Origin: Nocardia mexicana NBRC 108244
GTDB lineage: Bacteria; Actinomycetota; Actinomycetes; Mycobacteriales; Mycobacteriaceae
Direction of reading: 5' to 3'
Assembly (NCBI RefSeq): GCF_001613165.1
Contig: NZ_BDBV01000001.1
Location: 62,001 to 126,000 of the forward strand
Length of the DNA stretch: 64,000 bases
In this document: one piece after another, positions 33,975-44,100 of the stretch
How the letters are laid out: every line of letters begins with the position of its first letter
Numbering within the stretch: position 1 is the stretch's first letter
Translations under genes and position numbers: made by a program
The notes under the pieces: generated by a model
Seen by the model: only the letters and a program-made list of their open reading frames with translations
Database searches by the model: none
Told to the model about the DNA's origin: nothing

Positions 33975-35075
33975 GTGCGTTTCACCCGTTTCCACGCCTC
34001 CGCAGCCGTTCTCGCCGCGACACTGTGCCTCGCGACAGCCCCTGTCACATCGGCCGCCCCCGGTTTCGATCCCGGTTCGGCGCTACCCGCCCCGACCGGC
34101 CCGTTTCCGGTCGGCGTTCAGGAGTTCCATCTGATCGATGATCGCCCCGACCCCTGGGTTCCGGAGCTCAGCCGCGAGCTGATGGTCTCGGCCTGGTATC
34201 CGGCCATTGCGCCGATCGGCCGACCGGACGGTTACGCCACACCGCGGGAATCGGCGCTGCAGATTTCCTCGCTGCGCCTCGAAGACGTTGCGCCGGAGGC
34301 GTTCAGCATGATCCGCACCCACGCGTTCGTGGACGCGCCGAGATGGGGTAATCCCCTGCCCACCGTGGTGCTCTCGCCGGGATTCGCCATGCCCCGCGCC
34401 TCGCTGACGGGCCTCGCCGAGGAGCTCGCCGCGCGTGGGTACCTCGTCCTGGGCATCGACCACACCTACGAGACCGCCGCCGTGACCTTCCCGGACGGCC
34501 GCGTCACCGAATGTGTGGCGTGCCGTGGTCGCCCGGACTTCGCGGCGATCTCGGTCGGCCGCGCGCGGGATGTCTCCTTCGTTCTGGACGAGCTGACGAG
34601 CCGACTGCCGATCGACCCGGCCCGTATCGCGATGGGCGGACACTCCGCCGGAGGTTTCGCCGCACCGTACGCCCTCGCCGAGGATCCCAGGATCCGCGCG
34701 GGATTCAACCTGGACGGCACCTTCCCCGCGGTGCCCCACGGCCGGGCCGTCGACAGGCCGTTCCTGATGATGGGTGCGCCGCATCATGCGCCCGAGGGCG
34801 AGTACGGCGCCAAATGGACCGCGGCCTACGACACCTTCGCGGGCTGGAAGCGCCGGATCTCCGTGGACGGCGCCTCACACTCGTCGTTCACCGACTACGC
34901 CCCGATCGGCACGGCCCTCGGCGTCGAGATCCCGGACACGACCATCGACGGCCGCCGCGCGATGGAACTGACCCGCCGCGATGTCACCGCATTCCTCGAC
35001 GAACACCTGCGCAACCTGCCTCAACCGGTGATCGACGCCGCGAGCCCGCCCGACCCTGAGGTCCACTTCGGCTGA
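33975..35075 (+). CDS. Secreted lipase/PAF-acetylhydrolase-like alpha/beta-hydrolase
   Basis: This 366-residue protein has an N-terminal signal peptide (about 1-28, LAATLCLATAPVTSAAPG). The hydrolase core carries PTVVLSPGF, the nucleophile elbow GGHSAGG (Ser ~220), an Asp in GFNLDG, and the catalytic His in DGASHSSFTD. This order matches platelet-activating-factor acetylhydrolase-like esterases. Secreted; substrate unknown. GTG start at 33975. The 119-base gap upstream has no clear signal. Confidence 0.88.
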   Translation: MRFTRFHASAAVLAATLCLATAPVTSAAPGFDPGSALPAPTGPFPVGVQEFHLIDDRPDPWVPELSRELMVSAWYPAIAPIGRPDGYATPRESALQISSLRLEDVAPEAFSMIRTHAFVDAPRWGNPLPTVVLSPGFAMPRASLTGLAEELAARGYLVLGIDHTYETAAVTFPDGRVTECVACRGRPDFAAISVGRARDVSFVLDELTSRLPIDPARIAMGGHSAGGFAAPYALAEDPRIRAGFNLDGTFPAVPHGRAVDRPFLMMGAPHHAPEGEYGAKWTAAYDTFAGWKRRISVDGASHSSFTDYAPIGTALGVEIPDTTIDGRRAMELTRRDVTAFLDEHLRNLPQPVIDAASPPDPEVHFG

Positions 35076-35107
35076 CCGACAGGCAGTTTCGCGGATCTCG
35101 GCGCTGT

Positions 35108-35722
35108 TCACGGACGGAGGGCTTGCACCGCCCAGGCCTCGTATCGCCCCATTGCACGACTATCGACACGCAGGTCGGTGAATCCGGCGGTGCGGCACAG
35201 GTCGGCGAAGGTCCGGGCCTGAGGCTCGGTCCAGCCGTGGCTGGCGAGCCCGGTGGCGTCGGCGCGGACGCTCCGCTCGATCGCCAGCAGCCGGCCGCCG
35301 GGCGCCAGCACGCGCCGGATCTCGGCGAGCCCGGTCGTCACGTCCGGCCAGTGGTGGACGGTGGCGACCGCCCAGGCGACGGTGGCCGCGCCGTCCTCGA
35401 GCGGAAGCTCCTCGGCCGACCCCTGAATCCAGCCGATCGTCTTCTCGCGCACCAGGATTCGGGCCAGTCGCAGCATCGACGGGGACGGGTCCACGCCGGT
35501 GACACGACAACCGCGACGCGCCGCCGCCGCGACCGCGCCACCCGGTCCACATCCGATATCCACGACACTGTCGGCCGACGTCACGGCCGCCAGATCGACC
35601 ACCGTTCGGGCGCGTCGCCGACCGGCGAGGTACATGTAGAGCCCCATCGCCGATCCGATCGGCCCGGCGAAACCGGGGTGTCCGGCATGGTGATTGACTG
35701 CGGGTGTGGGCGGCGGGTTCAT
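35108..35722 (-). CDS. Class I SAM-dependent methyltransferase (type 11)
   Basis: 204 residues from the ATG at 35722, which has AGGAAGG upstream; the longer frame is not needed. It carries motif I SVVDIGCGPGG, strand-2 end GVDPS, and a UbiE-like LPLEDGAATVAWAVATVHHW, VLAPGGRLLAIER. The substrate is unknown. It is divergent from the biosynthetic operon and could be a tailoring enzyme, but it is not of the FkbG catechol-type family expected for methoxymalonyl synthesis. The 233-base gap to the operon (35723-35955) shows no certain promoter. Confidence 0.87.
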   Translation of the reverse strand: MNPPPTPAVNHHAGHPGFAGPIGSAMGLYMYLAGRRRARTVVDLAAVTSADSVVDIGCGPGGAVAAAARRGCRVTGVDPSPSMLRLARILVREKTIGWIQGSAEELPLEDGAATVAWAVATVHHWPDVTTGLAEIRRVLAPGGRLLAIERSVRADATGLASHGWTEPQARTFADLCRTAGFTDLRVDSRAMGRYEAWAVQALRP

Positions 35723-35955
35723 CGCGCATCCTTCCTGACCGTGATTGTCGTACCCACAGATTGCTGGTTCAGGTCGGGTCGAGGTCAAACGTTCGGTGCG
35801 ACAGGTAGCCCGAATTGCGCGAGAGTAGCAGCGCGGCTGCGGTACCCGCGGCCAGGAAAACCGGGGGCTTGTCGGCGCGCATCGTCCATGTTGTCGTGTT
35901 CTGCGGGGGCTGGGCCGGGCGGCTACTCGCCGTCGAAGCTTGTCGAGAGGTGCGG

Positions 35956-36240
35956 GTGTTGGTGGACTACGTGGAGCCGGTCACCGGACGTCGCGAGGTG
36001 TTGGCGGCCGAGTTGCTGGCGTACTTCGGCTCGCTCGCCTCCGCCGAGTTGTCCAGTGACGACGACATTTTCGCGCTGGGGCTGGTCAACTCGCTACGGG
36101 CGCTGGAGATCGTCGTGCACGTGGAGCGAACCTACGGGATCTCCGTCGAGGTCGAGGATCTCGACCTGGACAACTTCCGCACCGCGGCCCTCGCGGCCGC
36201 GTTCGTCGAGCGCAAGCAGTCCGGGAACGACCCGTCGTGA
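35956..36240 (+). CDS. Free-standing acyl carrier protein
   Basis: About 94 residues from the GTG at 35956 (GAGAGG just before). Other in-frame GTGs at 35950 and 35962 are possible; the open frame further upstream is not protein-like. The phosphopantetheine site is ALGLVNSLRALE (Ser ~46, with Asn replacing the usual Asp). It would carry the three-carbon unit during oxidation, as FkbJ or ZmaD do in methoxymalonyl and hydroxymalonyl pathways. Its stop overlaps the next start as GTGA. Confidence 0.88.
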   Translation: MLVDYVEPVTGRREVLAAELLAYFGSLASAELSSDDDIFALGLVNSLRALEIVVHVERTYGISVEVEDLDLDNFRTAALAAAFVERKQSGNDPS

Positions 36241-37334
36241 TCGACGTCGACAAACTGGTGGCGGCGGCGGAATCGGATGCCGCGCAATGGGACCGCACCG
36301 GTCTTCCCGGCGAGGTCATCTCGCTCGCCGCCCGGACCGGTGTGCTCGGAGCCGACCGGCCCGCGACATTCGGCGGCGCGGGCCTGGACGCGCGCGAACT
36401 GGGCCGGATGACGGCGACCCTCGGCGAACGGTGCACCAGCCTGCGGTCACTGGTCACGGTGCACGGCATGGCCGCGGCCGCACTGGACCGGTGGGGTACG
36501 GCCGAGCAGCGCGAGGACTGGCTGCCCCGCCTCACCGAGGGGGAGGCCGTCGCCGCACTGGCCGCCACCGAGGCCGGAGCGGGGACCGAACTGGCCGCCG
36601 TCGCAACGACATTCGAGACCGCAGGCCCCGACCGCCTGGTGTCGGGACACAAACTCTGGGTGACATTCGGTCAGGTCGCCGACGTGTTCCTGGTGCTCGG
36701 TGGATCCGGGGACGGGCTGTGTGCCGCCCTCGTCGACCGCGACCGCCCCGGCGTCACGGTGGAGCCGGTCGAGAACCCGCTCGGCCTCCGCGGCGCCCGG
36801 CTGGCGCACGTCCGGTTCGACCGCGTGCGGATACCGGCCGCGCAGCTGCTCGCGCCCCCCGGATTCGGGCTGTCCCATGTCGTCGGCACCGCGCTGGATC
36901 ACGGCCGGTTCACCGTCGCCTGGGGCTGCGTCGGGCTCGCGCGGGCCTGCCTGGCCGACGCGGCCGCGCACGCCGCGACCCGCGTGCAGGGCGACACCGC
37001 GCTCGCACGGCATCAGTCGGTGCGGGCCACGCTCGGCCGCTGCTGGGTGGAAGTCGAAGGCGCACAAGCCCTCTGCGAACGCGCGGCCGGGCAGCGCGTC
37101 GCCGGATCGCCCGATTCGATCATCGCGACCGTCACCGCCAAATACGCGGCGGCCGACGCCGCGGCGATGGTGAGCGACCGGGCGGTGCAGCTGCTCGGCT
37201 CGGCGGGATGCGCGCCCGACAGCCGCGTCGGGAGGTTCTACCGAGATGCCAAGGTCATGCAGATCATCGAGGGGGCGCAGGAGGTTGCCGAGGTGACGAT
37301 CGGAGAGCACGTGCTGCGGGGTGCGCGATGGTGA
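36237..37334 (+). CDS. Acyl-CoA/acyl-ACP dehydrogenase (FkbI-like)
   Basis: This 365-residue flavoprotein has the three ACAD domains: a helical N-domain, ALAATEAGAGTELAAV in the flavin/substrate loop, and a C-domain with VQLLGSAGCAPDSRVGRFYRD and IIEGAQEVAEV, whose Glu is in the catalytic position. In FkbI/ZmaE-type pathways such an enzyme oxidises the aldehyde stage of a carrier-bound 2-hydroxy-3-oxopropionyl unit to hydroxymalonyl. That function is inferred from the neighbouring ACP, FkbH-like and hydroxyacyl dehydrogenase genes. GTG start overlaps the ACP stop; the 3' end overlaps the next gene. Confidence 0.88.
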   Translation: MIDVDKLVAAAESDAAQWDRTGLPGEVISLAARTGVLGADRPATFGGAGLDARELGRMTATLGERCTSLRSLVTVHGMAAAALDRWGTAEQREDWLPRLTEGEAVAALAATEAGAGTELAAVATTFETAGPDRLVSGHKLWVTFGQVADVFLVLGGSGDGLCAALVDRDRPGVTVEPVENPLGLRGARLAHVRFDRVRIPAAQLLAPPGFGLSHVVGTALDHGRFTVAWGCVGLARACLADAAAHAATRVQGDTALARHQSVRATLGRCWVEVEGAQALCERAAGQRVAGSPDSIIATVTAKYAAADAAAMVSDRAVQLLGSAGCAPDSRVGRFYRDAKVMQIIEGAQEVAEVTIGEHVLRGARW

Positions 37335-38305
37335 CCGAACAGGTGCGAATCGGACCGGTCGCGACGTGGTTCCCCGACGCCGCTGCGCGCGTGGCAACAC
37401 TGGCCGAGCTGCACGATCTGCCGCCGAACCGCCGCGAACACGCGCTGGCTCTGGGCATCGACACGGTGCGGACGGCGGACGACCTGACCGAAGGGGACCT
37501 GGCCGCCGAGGCCGCCCGGTCGGCGCTGGCCGCGGCCGACATCGAGGCCGCCGACGTCGATGCCCTGCTGCTCGTGACGGGGCGGGCGCCCCGATACCTG
37601 CTCGCCTCGGAAACCACACGGCTGCAACACCGCATCGGCGCCACCCGCGCCTTCACCGCAGGCGTGGGCGACCTCGGTTGCGTCTCGATCTCGGCCGCGC
37701 TGTCGCTCGCCGCGGCGCTGGTGCGCGGGGACGCACGGTGCCGCACCGTTCTCGTCGTCGCCGCGGCCAAGACGCCGACGCGCAACCGCTACCGCCCGCC
37801 CATGACGCTGCTCGGCGACGGCGCGGCCGCCTTCCTGGTCACCTCCGCCGGACGCTGGGAATTCGTCGACCAGATCCTGCGCAGCGACGGCAAGTACGCG
37901 GATCTGTTCCGGATCGACTATCGCGACATCCCGTCGGACGACTGGGCCGAGGAGTGTGCCGACGAATCCACCTACTCGTTCCGGCTCGCGGTCGAGAGCA
38001 AGAAACGGTTCGACGCCATCATCCCGGAACTGCTGGAGCGCAACGGAATCCGAGTCGGCCAGGTCGGCCCGATCCTCATGCAGAACCTGTCAGCCGGCGC
38101 GTTCGCCTTCTGGGAGGAGGCGCTGGAGACCCCGATCGACAAGGCCTGCCGGGACAACCTCGCGGCCTACGGCCACCTGGGCTCGATGGACATGCTGGTC
38201 AACCTGGAATCCGCGGCGGCCACCCGGATGCCGGGCGAGTACGCGCTGCTGTTGAACAGCAGCCCGGTCGCCGCGTGGAGCGCCGGACTGATGCGGAGGG
38301 TGTGA
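37328..38305 (+). CDS. KAS III-like protein with altered active site
   Basis: This 325-residue thiolase-fold protein keeps the nucleophilic Cys (GDLGCVSISAAL, Cys118). The position of the KAS III HQAN motif reads MQNL (~251), and the GNT motif reads YGHLGSMD, with His283 and Asp288. A Cys-His pair is therefore present but the classical His/Asn decarboxylating pair is not. KAS III homologues with altered triads, such as CerJ and ChlB3, act as acyltransferases instead of condensing enzymes. The ATG at 37328 or a GTG at 37331 is the start, and both overlap the previous gene. Confidence 0.85.
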   Translation: MVTEQVRIGPVATWFPDAAARVATLAELHDLPPNRREHALALGIDTVRTADDLTEGDLAAEAARSALAAADIEAADVDALLLVTGRAPRYLLASETTRLQHRIGATRAFTAGVGDLGCVSISAALSLAAALVRGDARCRTVLVVAAAKTPTRNRYRPPMTLLGDGAAAFLVTSAGRWEFVDQILRSDGKYADLFRIDYRDIPSDDWAEECADESTYSFRLAVESKKRFDAIIPELLERNGIRVGQVGPILMQNLSAGAFAFWEEALETPIDKACRDNLAAYGHLGSMDMLVNLESAAATRMPGEYALLLNSSPVAAWSAGLMRRV

Positions 38306-38310
38306 GGGTT

Positions 38311-39336
38311 ATGACGACAACGGTGAAGTGCGTGGTCTGGGACCTCGACGATACGGTGTGGCCGGGCGTGGTACTGGAATCCGACGGCGGAGCCCCGAAA
38401 CCCGAAGCGCTACACGCGATCCGGACCCTCGACGAACGCGGAATCCTGCACGCCGTCGCGAGCCGCGGCGAACCGTCCGCGGCCACGGCGCACCTGCGGC
38501 GGCACGGCATCGAGGAGATGTTCTCGGCGGTCGAGATCGGCTGGGGCCCGAAATCGGACGCGATCGGCCGGATCGCCGACTCGCTGAACATCGGGCCCGA
38601 GGCCATGGCCTTCGTCGACAACGATCCGGTGGAGCTGGCGGAGGTGGCGACCGCGCATCCCACGGTCCGGTGCTATCCCGCCGATCGCATCGCGGAGCTC
38701 GCGGGCCTTCCGGAATTCACGCCCGGCACGGCGACATCCGAAGCGCGACACCGCAGGTCGTACTATCGCGCGGAACGTGCCCGCCGGGCGGACGAGGGCG
38801 AGTTCGGCGGGTCGGACGCGGAGTTCCTCGCATCGCTGGGCCTGGTCATGACCGTGCGCACCGCCTCCGAAGAGGATCTCGCGCGAGCCCACGAGCTCAC
38901 CGTGCGCACGCACCAGCTCAACACCACCGGGGTCACCTTCGACATCGACGAATTGCGTGAGCTGTGCGCGTCGCCGCGCCACGAGGTGCTCGTCGCCTCC
39001 CTGCACGACCGTTTCGGGGGTTACGGCACGATCGGGCTGGCGGTGTCGGAGATTCGTGGCACCGATTCGGTGCTGCTCCTGCTGCTCATGTCCTGCCGGG
39101 TGATGTCCCGGGGGGTCGGGACGGCGCTGATCCGCGAGATCGTCCGGCGGGCCCGGGCGGCGGGCCGACGGCCGGCCGCCGAATTCGTTGCCACCCCGGT
39201 CAACCGGGTGATGCTGGTGACCTTGCGATTCGCGGGATTCGAGGTGCTCGAGTCCGGCCCCGACCGCATTCTGCTCGCCTGCACGGTGCCACCGGAGGAC
39301 ATCGGCGGTACCGGCCATGTCGAGGTGATCCGATGA
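38311..39336 (+). CDS. FkbH-like HAD-superfamily protein (glyceryl-ACP synthesis)
   Basis: This 341-residue protein has an N-terminal HAD phosphatase-like domain (nucleophile motif VVWDLDDTVWPG, Asp11/Asp13, and FVDNDPVE) and a C-terminal GNAT-like domain (about 180-330). This is the FkbH/OzmB layout. FkbH-type enzymes take 1,3-bisphosphoglycerate, remove phosphate and load glycerate on a carrier protein. The usual DLDNTLW is DLDDTVW here. ATG at 38311 after GGAGGG. Its stop overlaps the A-T gene start by four bases. Confidence 0.9.
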   Translation: MTTTVKCVVWDLDDTVWPGVVLESDGGAPKPEALHAIRTLDERGILHAVASRGEPSAATAHLRRHGIEEMFSAVEIGWGPKSDAIGRIADSLNIGPEAMAFVDNDPVELAEVATAHPTVRCYPADRIAELAGLPEFTPGTATSEARHRRSYYRAERARRADEGEFGGSDAEFLASLGLVMTVRTASEEDLARAHELTVRTHQLNTTGVTFDIDELRELCASPRHEVLVASLHDRFGGYGTIGLAVSEIRGTDSVLLLLLMSCRVMSRGVGTALIREIVRRARAAGRRPAAEFVATPVNRVMLVTLRFAGFEVLESGPDRILLACTVPPEDIGGTGHVEVIR

Positions 39337-41192
39337 ATGGTTCGACGAGCCCGGCGACGGACCTGTTGCGCGGAATTCTGCGGCAGGCCGAACGGGTACC
39401 CGACCGGGTCGCGCTCGTGGTGGGTGAGCGGTCGCTCACCTATCGCGAACTCGACACCGCCACAGCGTATCTCGCACGACGGCTCGTCGCCGCCGGGGTT
39501 CGTCCCGGGCAGACGGTCATGGTGCTGCAGCGGCAGAGCCTGAACACGCTGGTCGGCATGATCGCGGCGTTGCGTGCGGCCGCGGCCTGGTGTGTGGTCG
39601 AACCCGGACGGCCGGCGGCGGCTGTGCGCGCGGTCGTGGACGCCGCGAACTGCACGGCCGTACTGGTCGACGGGCGCGACGACTTCACCCCGCGCGACGA
39701 GGTGGCCGCGATGCTGGACGCCACGGCGACCCGGCCGACGGTGCTCGATATCGGCGACGGCGCCGAGTCGCCCGCCGTGGCGCTGCCGGACCAGCCGCCC
39801 ATGCGGGCGCCCGCCTACGTGATCACCACCTCCGGGTCGACCGGCGAGCCGAAGGCCGTCGTGGTGTCGCGAGCCAACCTCGCCACGCTGATCGGCGCCC
39901 GCGGCTACCCGCCGCACCGCGACGGCGAACTCGTGACATTCTCGGCGATGCGCCTGATCTGGGACGGCTCGCTCATGGGTCTCGCATGGGCGCTGACCGT
40001 CGGCGGGACCAGCGTGCTCCCGGACGCCCGGATGCTGCCCGATGTCGACGCGGTATCCGAACTCGCTGTCCGCCACAGTGTTTCGCATCTCGTGTCGACC
40101 CCGTCGTTCTACCGCCTGCTGCTGCCGCGACTGACCGAGCTGAAACCGACGCTGCGTATCGTCACCCTCGGCGGCGAGGCCGTGCCGGCCCGCCTCGCCG
40201 CGGAGCATCGCGCGACGCTGCCCGCCACGCGCCTGCACAACGAATACGGCCCGACCGAGGCGACCGTGACGTGTATCTGCCACGTCGTGCCGCCGACGCC
40301 GCAGCGCGTCGTACCGATCGGCACACCCACCGACGGCACGACCGCCCACATCCTGGACCGCTCGCTGCGGCCGGTCCGCCGCGGCACCCGGGGCGACCTG
40401 TACCTCGGGGGCGGGCAGATCGCCGACGGGTACGCGGCGCGGCCGGGCCTGACCGCGACCCGGTTCGTCGCCGACCCGTTCGCCGCCGAGCCGGGCGGCC
40501 GCATGTATCTGTCCGGCGATCTCGCGCGGGTCGACGCCGACGGCGCCATCGAATTCCACGGGCGGGCCGACAGCCAGGTGAAGGTGCGCGGCGTGCGCAT
40601 CGAGCGCGGTGCCGTCGAGGCGGTGCTGGAGCGGCATCCCGCCGTGCGCGAGGCGGTGGTGCTGGATGCGACGGACGCCGACGGTGCGGTGTACCTGGCC
40701 GCCTTCTGGGTGCCCGCGGACACCGCCGCGCCACCACCCCCGACCGGTGCGCTGACCGGATTCTGTGCCGAACACCTTGCGCCCGAATCGGTTCCGGACC
40801 GGTTCGTGGTGATCGAATCCCTGCCGATAGCGCCGGGCAGCAGCAAACTCGACGAGGCGGCCCTGCGCGCCCTGCTGGATTCCCGCCCCGAACGGCGCCC
40901 GGCACCGTCGCGGGACGGGTGGAGCGAGACCGAGCGGGCGATCGGCGCGATCTGGTCGGAGGTGCTCGTCCACGACGACTTCGACCGCGAGGACCGGTTC
41001 TTCGACGTGGGCGGCAACTCCCACCGCGTCGTGGCCCTGCATCTACGGCTGGAGGCCGGGTGGCCGGACGCGATCTCGGTCGGGATGCTGTTCGATCTCG
41101 ACACCGTGGCGGCCCAGGCGGAGGCGGTGGCGTCGGATGCGACGACCCGGCCCGAGCCCGTGGACGGCGCCCCGATGGCATTCGAAGTGTGA
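39333..41192 (+). CDS. NRPS A-T didomain protein
   Basis: 619 residues: an adenylation domain (about 10-520; A3 TTSGSTGEPKA from ~166, A5 [11 protein letters not shown]7/A8 YLSGDLARVDADG and GRADSQVKVRGVRIERG, A10 APGSSKLDE with the catalytic Lys) and a carrier domain (about 535-605; DVGGNSHRVV, Ser563). The A4 core reads LIWDGSLMGL, with the Asp expected for amino-acid binding. A by-eye ten-residue code is D-G-M-S-T-G-E-V-T-K, with no confident match. Without a C domain it may load a starter for the KS-containing protein. Start ATG overlaps the fkbH-like stop. Confidence 0.92.
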   Translation: MNGSTSPATDLLRGILRQAERVPDRVALVVGERSLTYRELDTATAYLARRLVAAGVRPGQTVMVLQRQSLNTLVGMIAALRAAAAWCVVEPGRPAAAVRAVVDAANCTAVLVDGRDDFTPRDEVAAMLDATATRPTVLDIGDGAESPAVALPDQPPMRAPAYVITTSGSTGEPKAVVVSRANLATLIGARGYPPHRDGELVTFSAMRLIWDGSLMGLAWALTVGGTSVLPDARMLPDVDAVSELAVRHSVSHLVSTPSFYRLLLPRLTELKPTLRIVTLGGEAVPARLAAEHRATLPATRLHNEYGPTEATVTCICHVVPPTPQRVVPIGTPTDGTTAHILDRSLRPVRRGTRGDLYLGGGQIADGYAARPGLTATRFVADPFAAEPGGRMYLSGDLARVDADGAIEFHGRADSQVKVRGVRIERGAVEAVLERHPAVREAVVLDATDADGAVYLAAFWVPADTAAPPPPTGALTGFCAEHLAPESVPDRFVVIESLPIAPGSSKLDEAALRALLDSRPERRPAPSRDGWSETERAIGAIWSEVLVHDDFDREDRFFDVGGNSHRVVALHLRLEAGWPDAISVGMLFDLDTVAAQAEAVASDATTRPEPVDGAPMAFEV

Positions 41193-41195
41193 GGG

Positions 41196-44100
41196 ATGAC
41201 CGTGGATACCGCAGGCAACGATGACATCGCGATCGTCGGAATCGGCGCTCGATTCCCGGACGCGTCGAACCTCGACGAGTTCCGCGCCAATCTCGCCGCC
41301 GGGCGGGACTCGATCGGACCGATGCCGGACGCCCGGGCCGAGGCGACGGCCCTGGATCGCACCGCCGGTTACCTCCCCATGGGGCACCTCGGCGACATCA
41401 GCACCTTCGACCACGCGTTCTTCGAGCTGTCCAAACGTGAAGCCTCGCTGATGGATCCGCAGCAGCGGATCGCGGTGGAGTTGGCGCACAGGGCAATCGA
41501 GGACGCCGGATACGCTCCCGCCACGCTGCGCGAGGCCACGACCGCGGTGGTGTTCAGCGCACCGATGCCGACCTACCATGCGATGGCCGTCGACCCCGGC
41601 CCGCTCAGCATGCTGGGCAACCTGCCCTTCGGTGTCACCGCCCGCATCGCGCACCTGCTGGGCCTGACCGGGCCGTGCTACTCGATCGACAGCGGCTGCA
41701 ACGCCTCACTCATCGCGGTCCATCATGCCTGCCGCGAATTGCGGTGTGGCGACGCCGATTACGCGCTCGCGGGCGGAGTCAACGTGCGCGCCAACGGTAA
41801 CCCGGAATGGGCCGCGCAGACGATGACCGAGATCGCCTCGACCAGTGGAGTGTGCCGGGCGTTCGACGCGGACGCCGACGGTACCGTGCCCGGCGAGGGC
41901 GGCGCCGCCCTGCTGCTGACCACACTCGGCCGGGCGCGGGCCGACCGTGCGACCGTGCACGCCGTGATCCGGGGTAGCGCGGTGCTGCACAACGGACGCT
42001 CCTCGGCGACGATCAGCACCCCCAGCGCGGCCGCCCAGGCGCGCGTGATCGCGAGGGCGTGGCGCAATGCCGGGGCCGATCCCCGCGCGGCCGGATACCT
42101 CGAGGCGCACGGGTCCGCCACCCGGCTCGGCGATGCCGTCGAACTCGAGGGTCTCCGCATCGCATTCGACGGGCGCCCGCTACCGCTGCCGATCGGATCG
42201 GTCAAGACCAATATCGGGCACCTCGATCACGCCGCCGGGATCACCGGACTCGTCAAGGCCGCGCTGAGCGTCGCCGACGGCCGCCTGTACCCGTCGCTGC
42301 ACTTCGACCGTCCCACCGGCGACCTCGACCTGGAAGCGGCGGGAATCGAGGTGGTCACCCGGCCGCGGGAGTGGACGTGCGAGGACGGGCCACGGCTGGC
42401 GGGCGTCAGCTCGTACAGCCTCGGCGGCGCGAACGCGCACTGTGTCGTGCAGCAGCCGCCCGAGGAGCCGGTGACGCCGCGCGAGCCCGCGCCCCGGCTG
42501 ATCGGAGTCTCGGCGCGGACCCCGGCCGCGCTGGCCGAGCTCTGCGGCGAGTTGGCGGGGGCGCTGCGCCGCGGCGACTTCGATCTCGCCGACGTCGCCT
42601 TCACGCTCGGTCGGGGACGCACGCATTTCGGGTATCGCACGGCCGTATACGCCAGGGGCACAGCCGATCTCGCCGATGCGCTGACCGCGCGCGGGGCCGC
42701 GGCAGATCCGGACATGCAGCAGGCCCGGCCGGTCCGGGTGGCGTTGCTGCTGTCCCCCGGTGCGGTACCGGCCGGGGCCGAATCCGCCCCGCTGCCCGGG
42801 CAATTGCCCGCGACCGGAGCCGTCGCCGAGGTGCTCGCGGGCCAGATCGCGGTGCACGATCGGTTGCGCGCCTGCGGAATCGAGTTCGCCGCGATACTGA
42901 GCGGAGGCGCGTCCAGGTTCGCGGCGCGGTACCTGCTCGGCTCCACGGCCACCGTGGCGGCCGGTGAGCTCGCCGACGCGGCCGCGGCGCCCGCGGTGGA
43001 CCGGCTCCGGTTGCGGTCGGCGGCGGATACGCTGCTGCGCGACGGGCCGGTCGTCTTCGTCGATCCCGCCCCGGACGGAATACTCGGCCGGTTGCTCGCC
43101 GAGGACCTGGCGGGCCGCCCCGGCGCGGAAATTGTCTTCGGCGCAACAGATTCGGGCGGACCCCTCGGCATCCTCGGCCGTCTCTACGAGCGCGGGGCAG
43201 ATCTCGACTGGGCGCGGGTGGATGGCGACGAGGGCAGGCGGGTGCGGCTGCCGGGTCATCCACTGCACGGCTCGCGGTGCTGGGTCGAGCTGCCGACCGC
43301 GGCTCCGGCCGGGCCGGTCGCGCCCGCCACACCGCTCGCGACGGTCGCCGCGGCGGCGGACACGACGGAATGGCTGCGGGCGATGCTGCGCGACATTTTG
43401 CATGCGGAGACCGAAATCGCCCCGGACGACGACTATTTCGATCTCGGCGGCAATTCCATCATGGCCGTGCAACTGGTCGATCGGGTCGCCCAGACCTACG
43501 GCTTCCGGCCCAAACTGCTCGACATCTACGAGCACCCGGTGGTCGCCGATTTCGCCGCGCTGCTGCGCGATCGGGCCGTTCCGGCGGCGTCGCGGCCGGC
43601 GCCGCCGCCGATCGCGCGCACCGACGAGTTGGTCATGTCGTCCGGCCAGGAACGAATGTGGTTCCACCACCAGCTCGTTCCGGAGACAACCCTCTACAAC
43701 TACCCCGTGGTCAACGTGCTGCGGGGACCGGTCGATGTCGCCGCGGTCCGGGGCACCTTCGAGGACTTCGCCGAGCGGCACGAACCGCTGCGCTACAACC
43801 TCGTCGAGATCGACGGACTGCCCGCGGTCCGGGTCCGGCCGTCGCTGGGCGAATTCTTCCGCGTCGCCGATGTTTCCGGCGGGACCGACCCCGTGGCCGC
43901 GACCCGCGAGCTGATCGCGCAGGCGGCACTGGCGCCGTTCGATCTGGCTCGGGACCCGCTGGTCCGGGTGCTGCTGGTGACACTGTCACCCGACACGCAC
44001 GTCCTGCAGGTGACCTGCCACCACTGCGTCACCGACGGCGCCACCCCGGGCATCCTGGCCCGTGAGATCCCCCTGCTGTACGCCGCGCGGCAGGAGGGCC

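Noticed and set aside
35123..37327. In-frame upstream extension of the KAS III-like gene to a 1,060-residue protein
   Set aside because: The extra ~735 residues are Arg/Pro/Gly-rich, run antisense to a methyltransferase and through two other genes, and lack domain features. The ATG at 37328 gives a normal-length protein.
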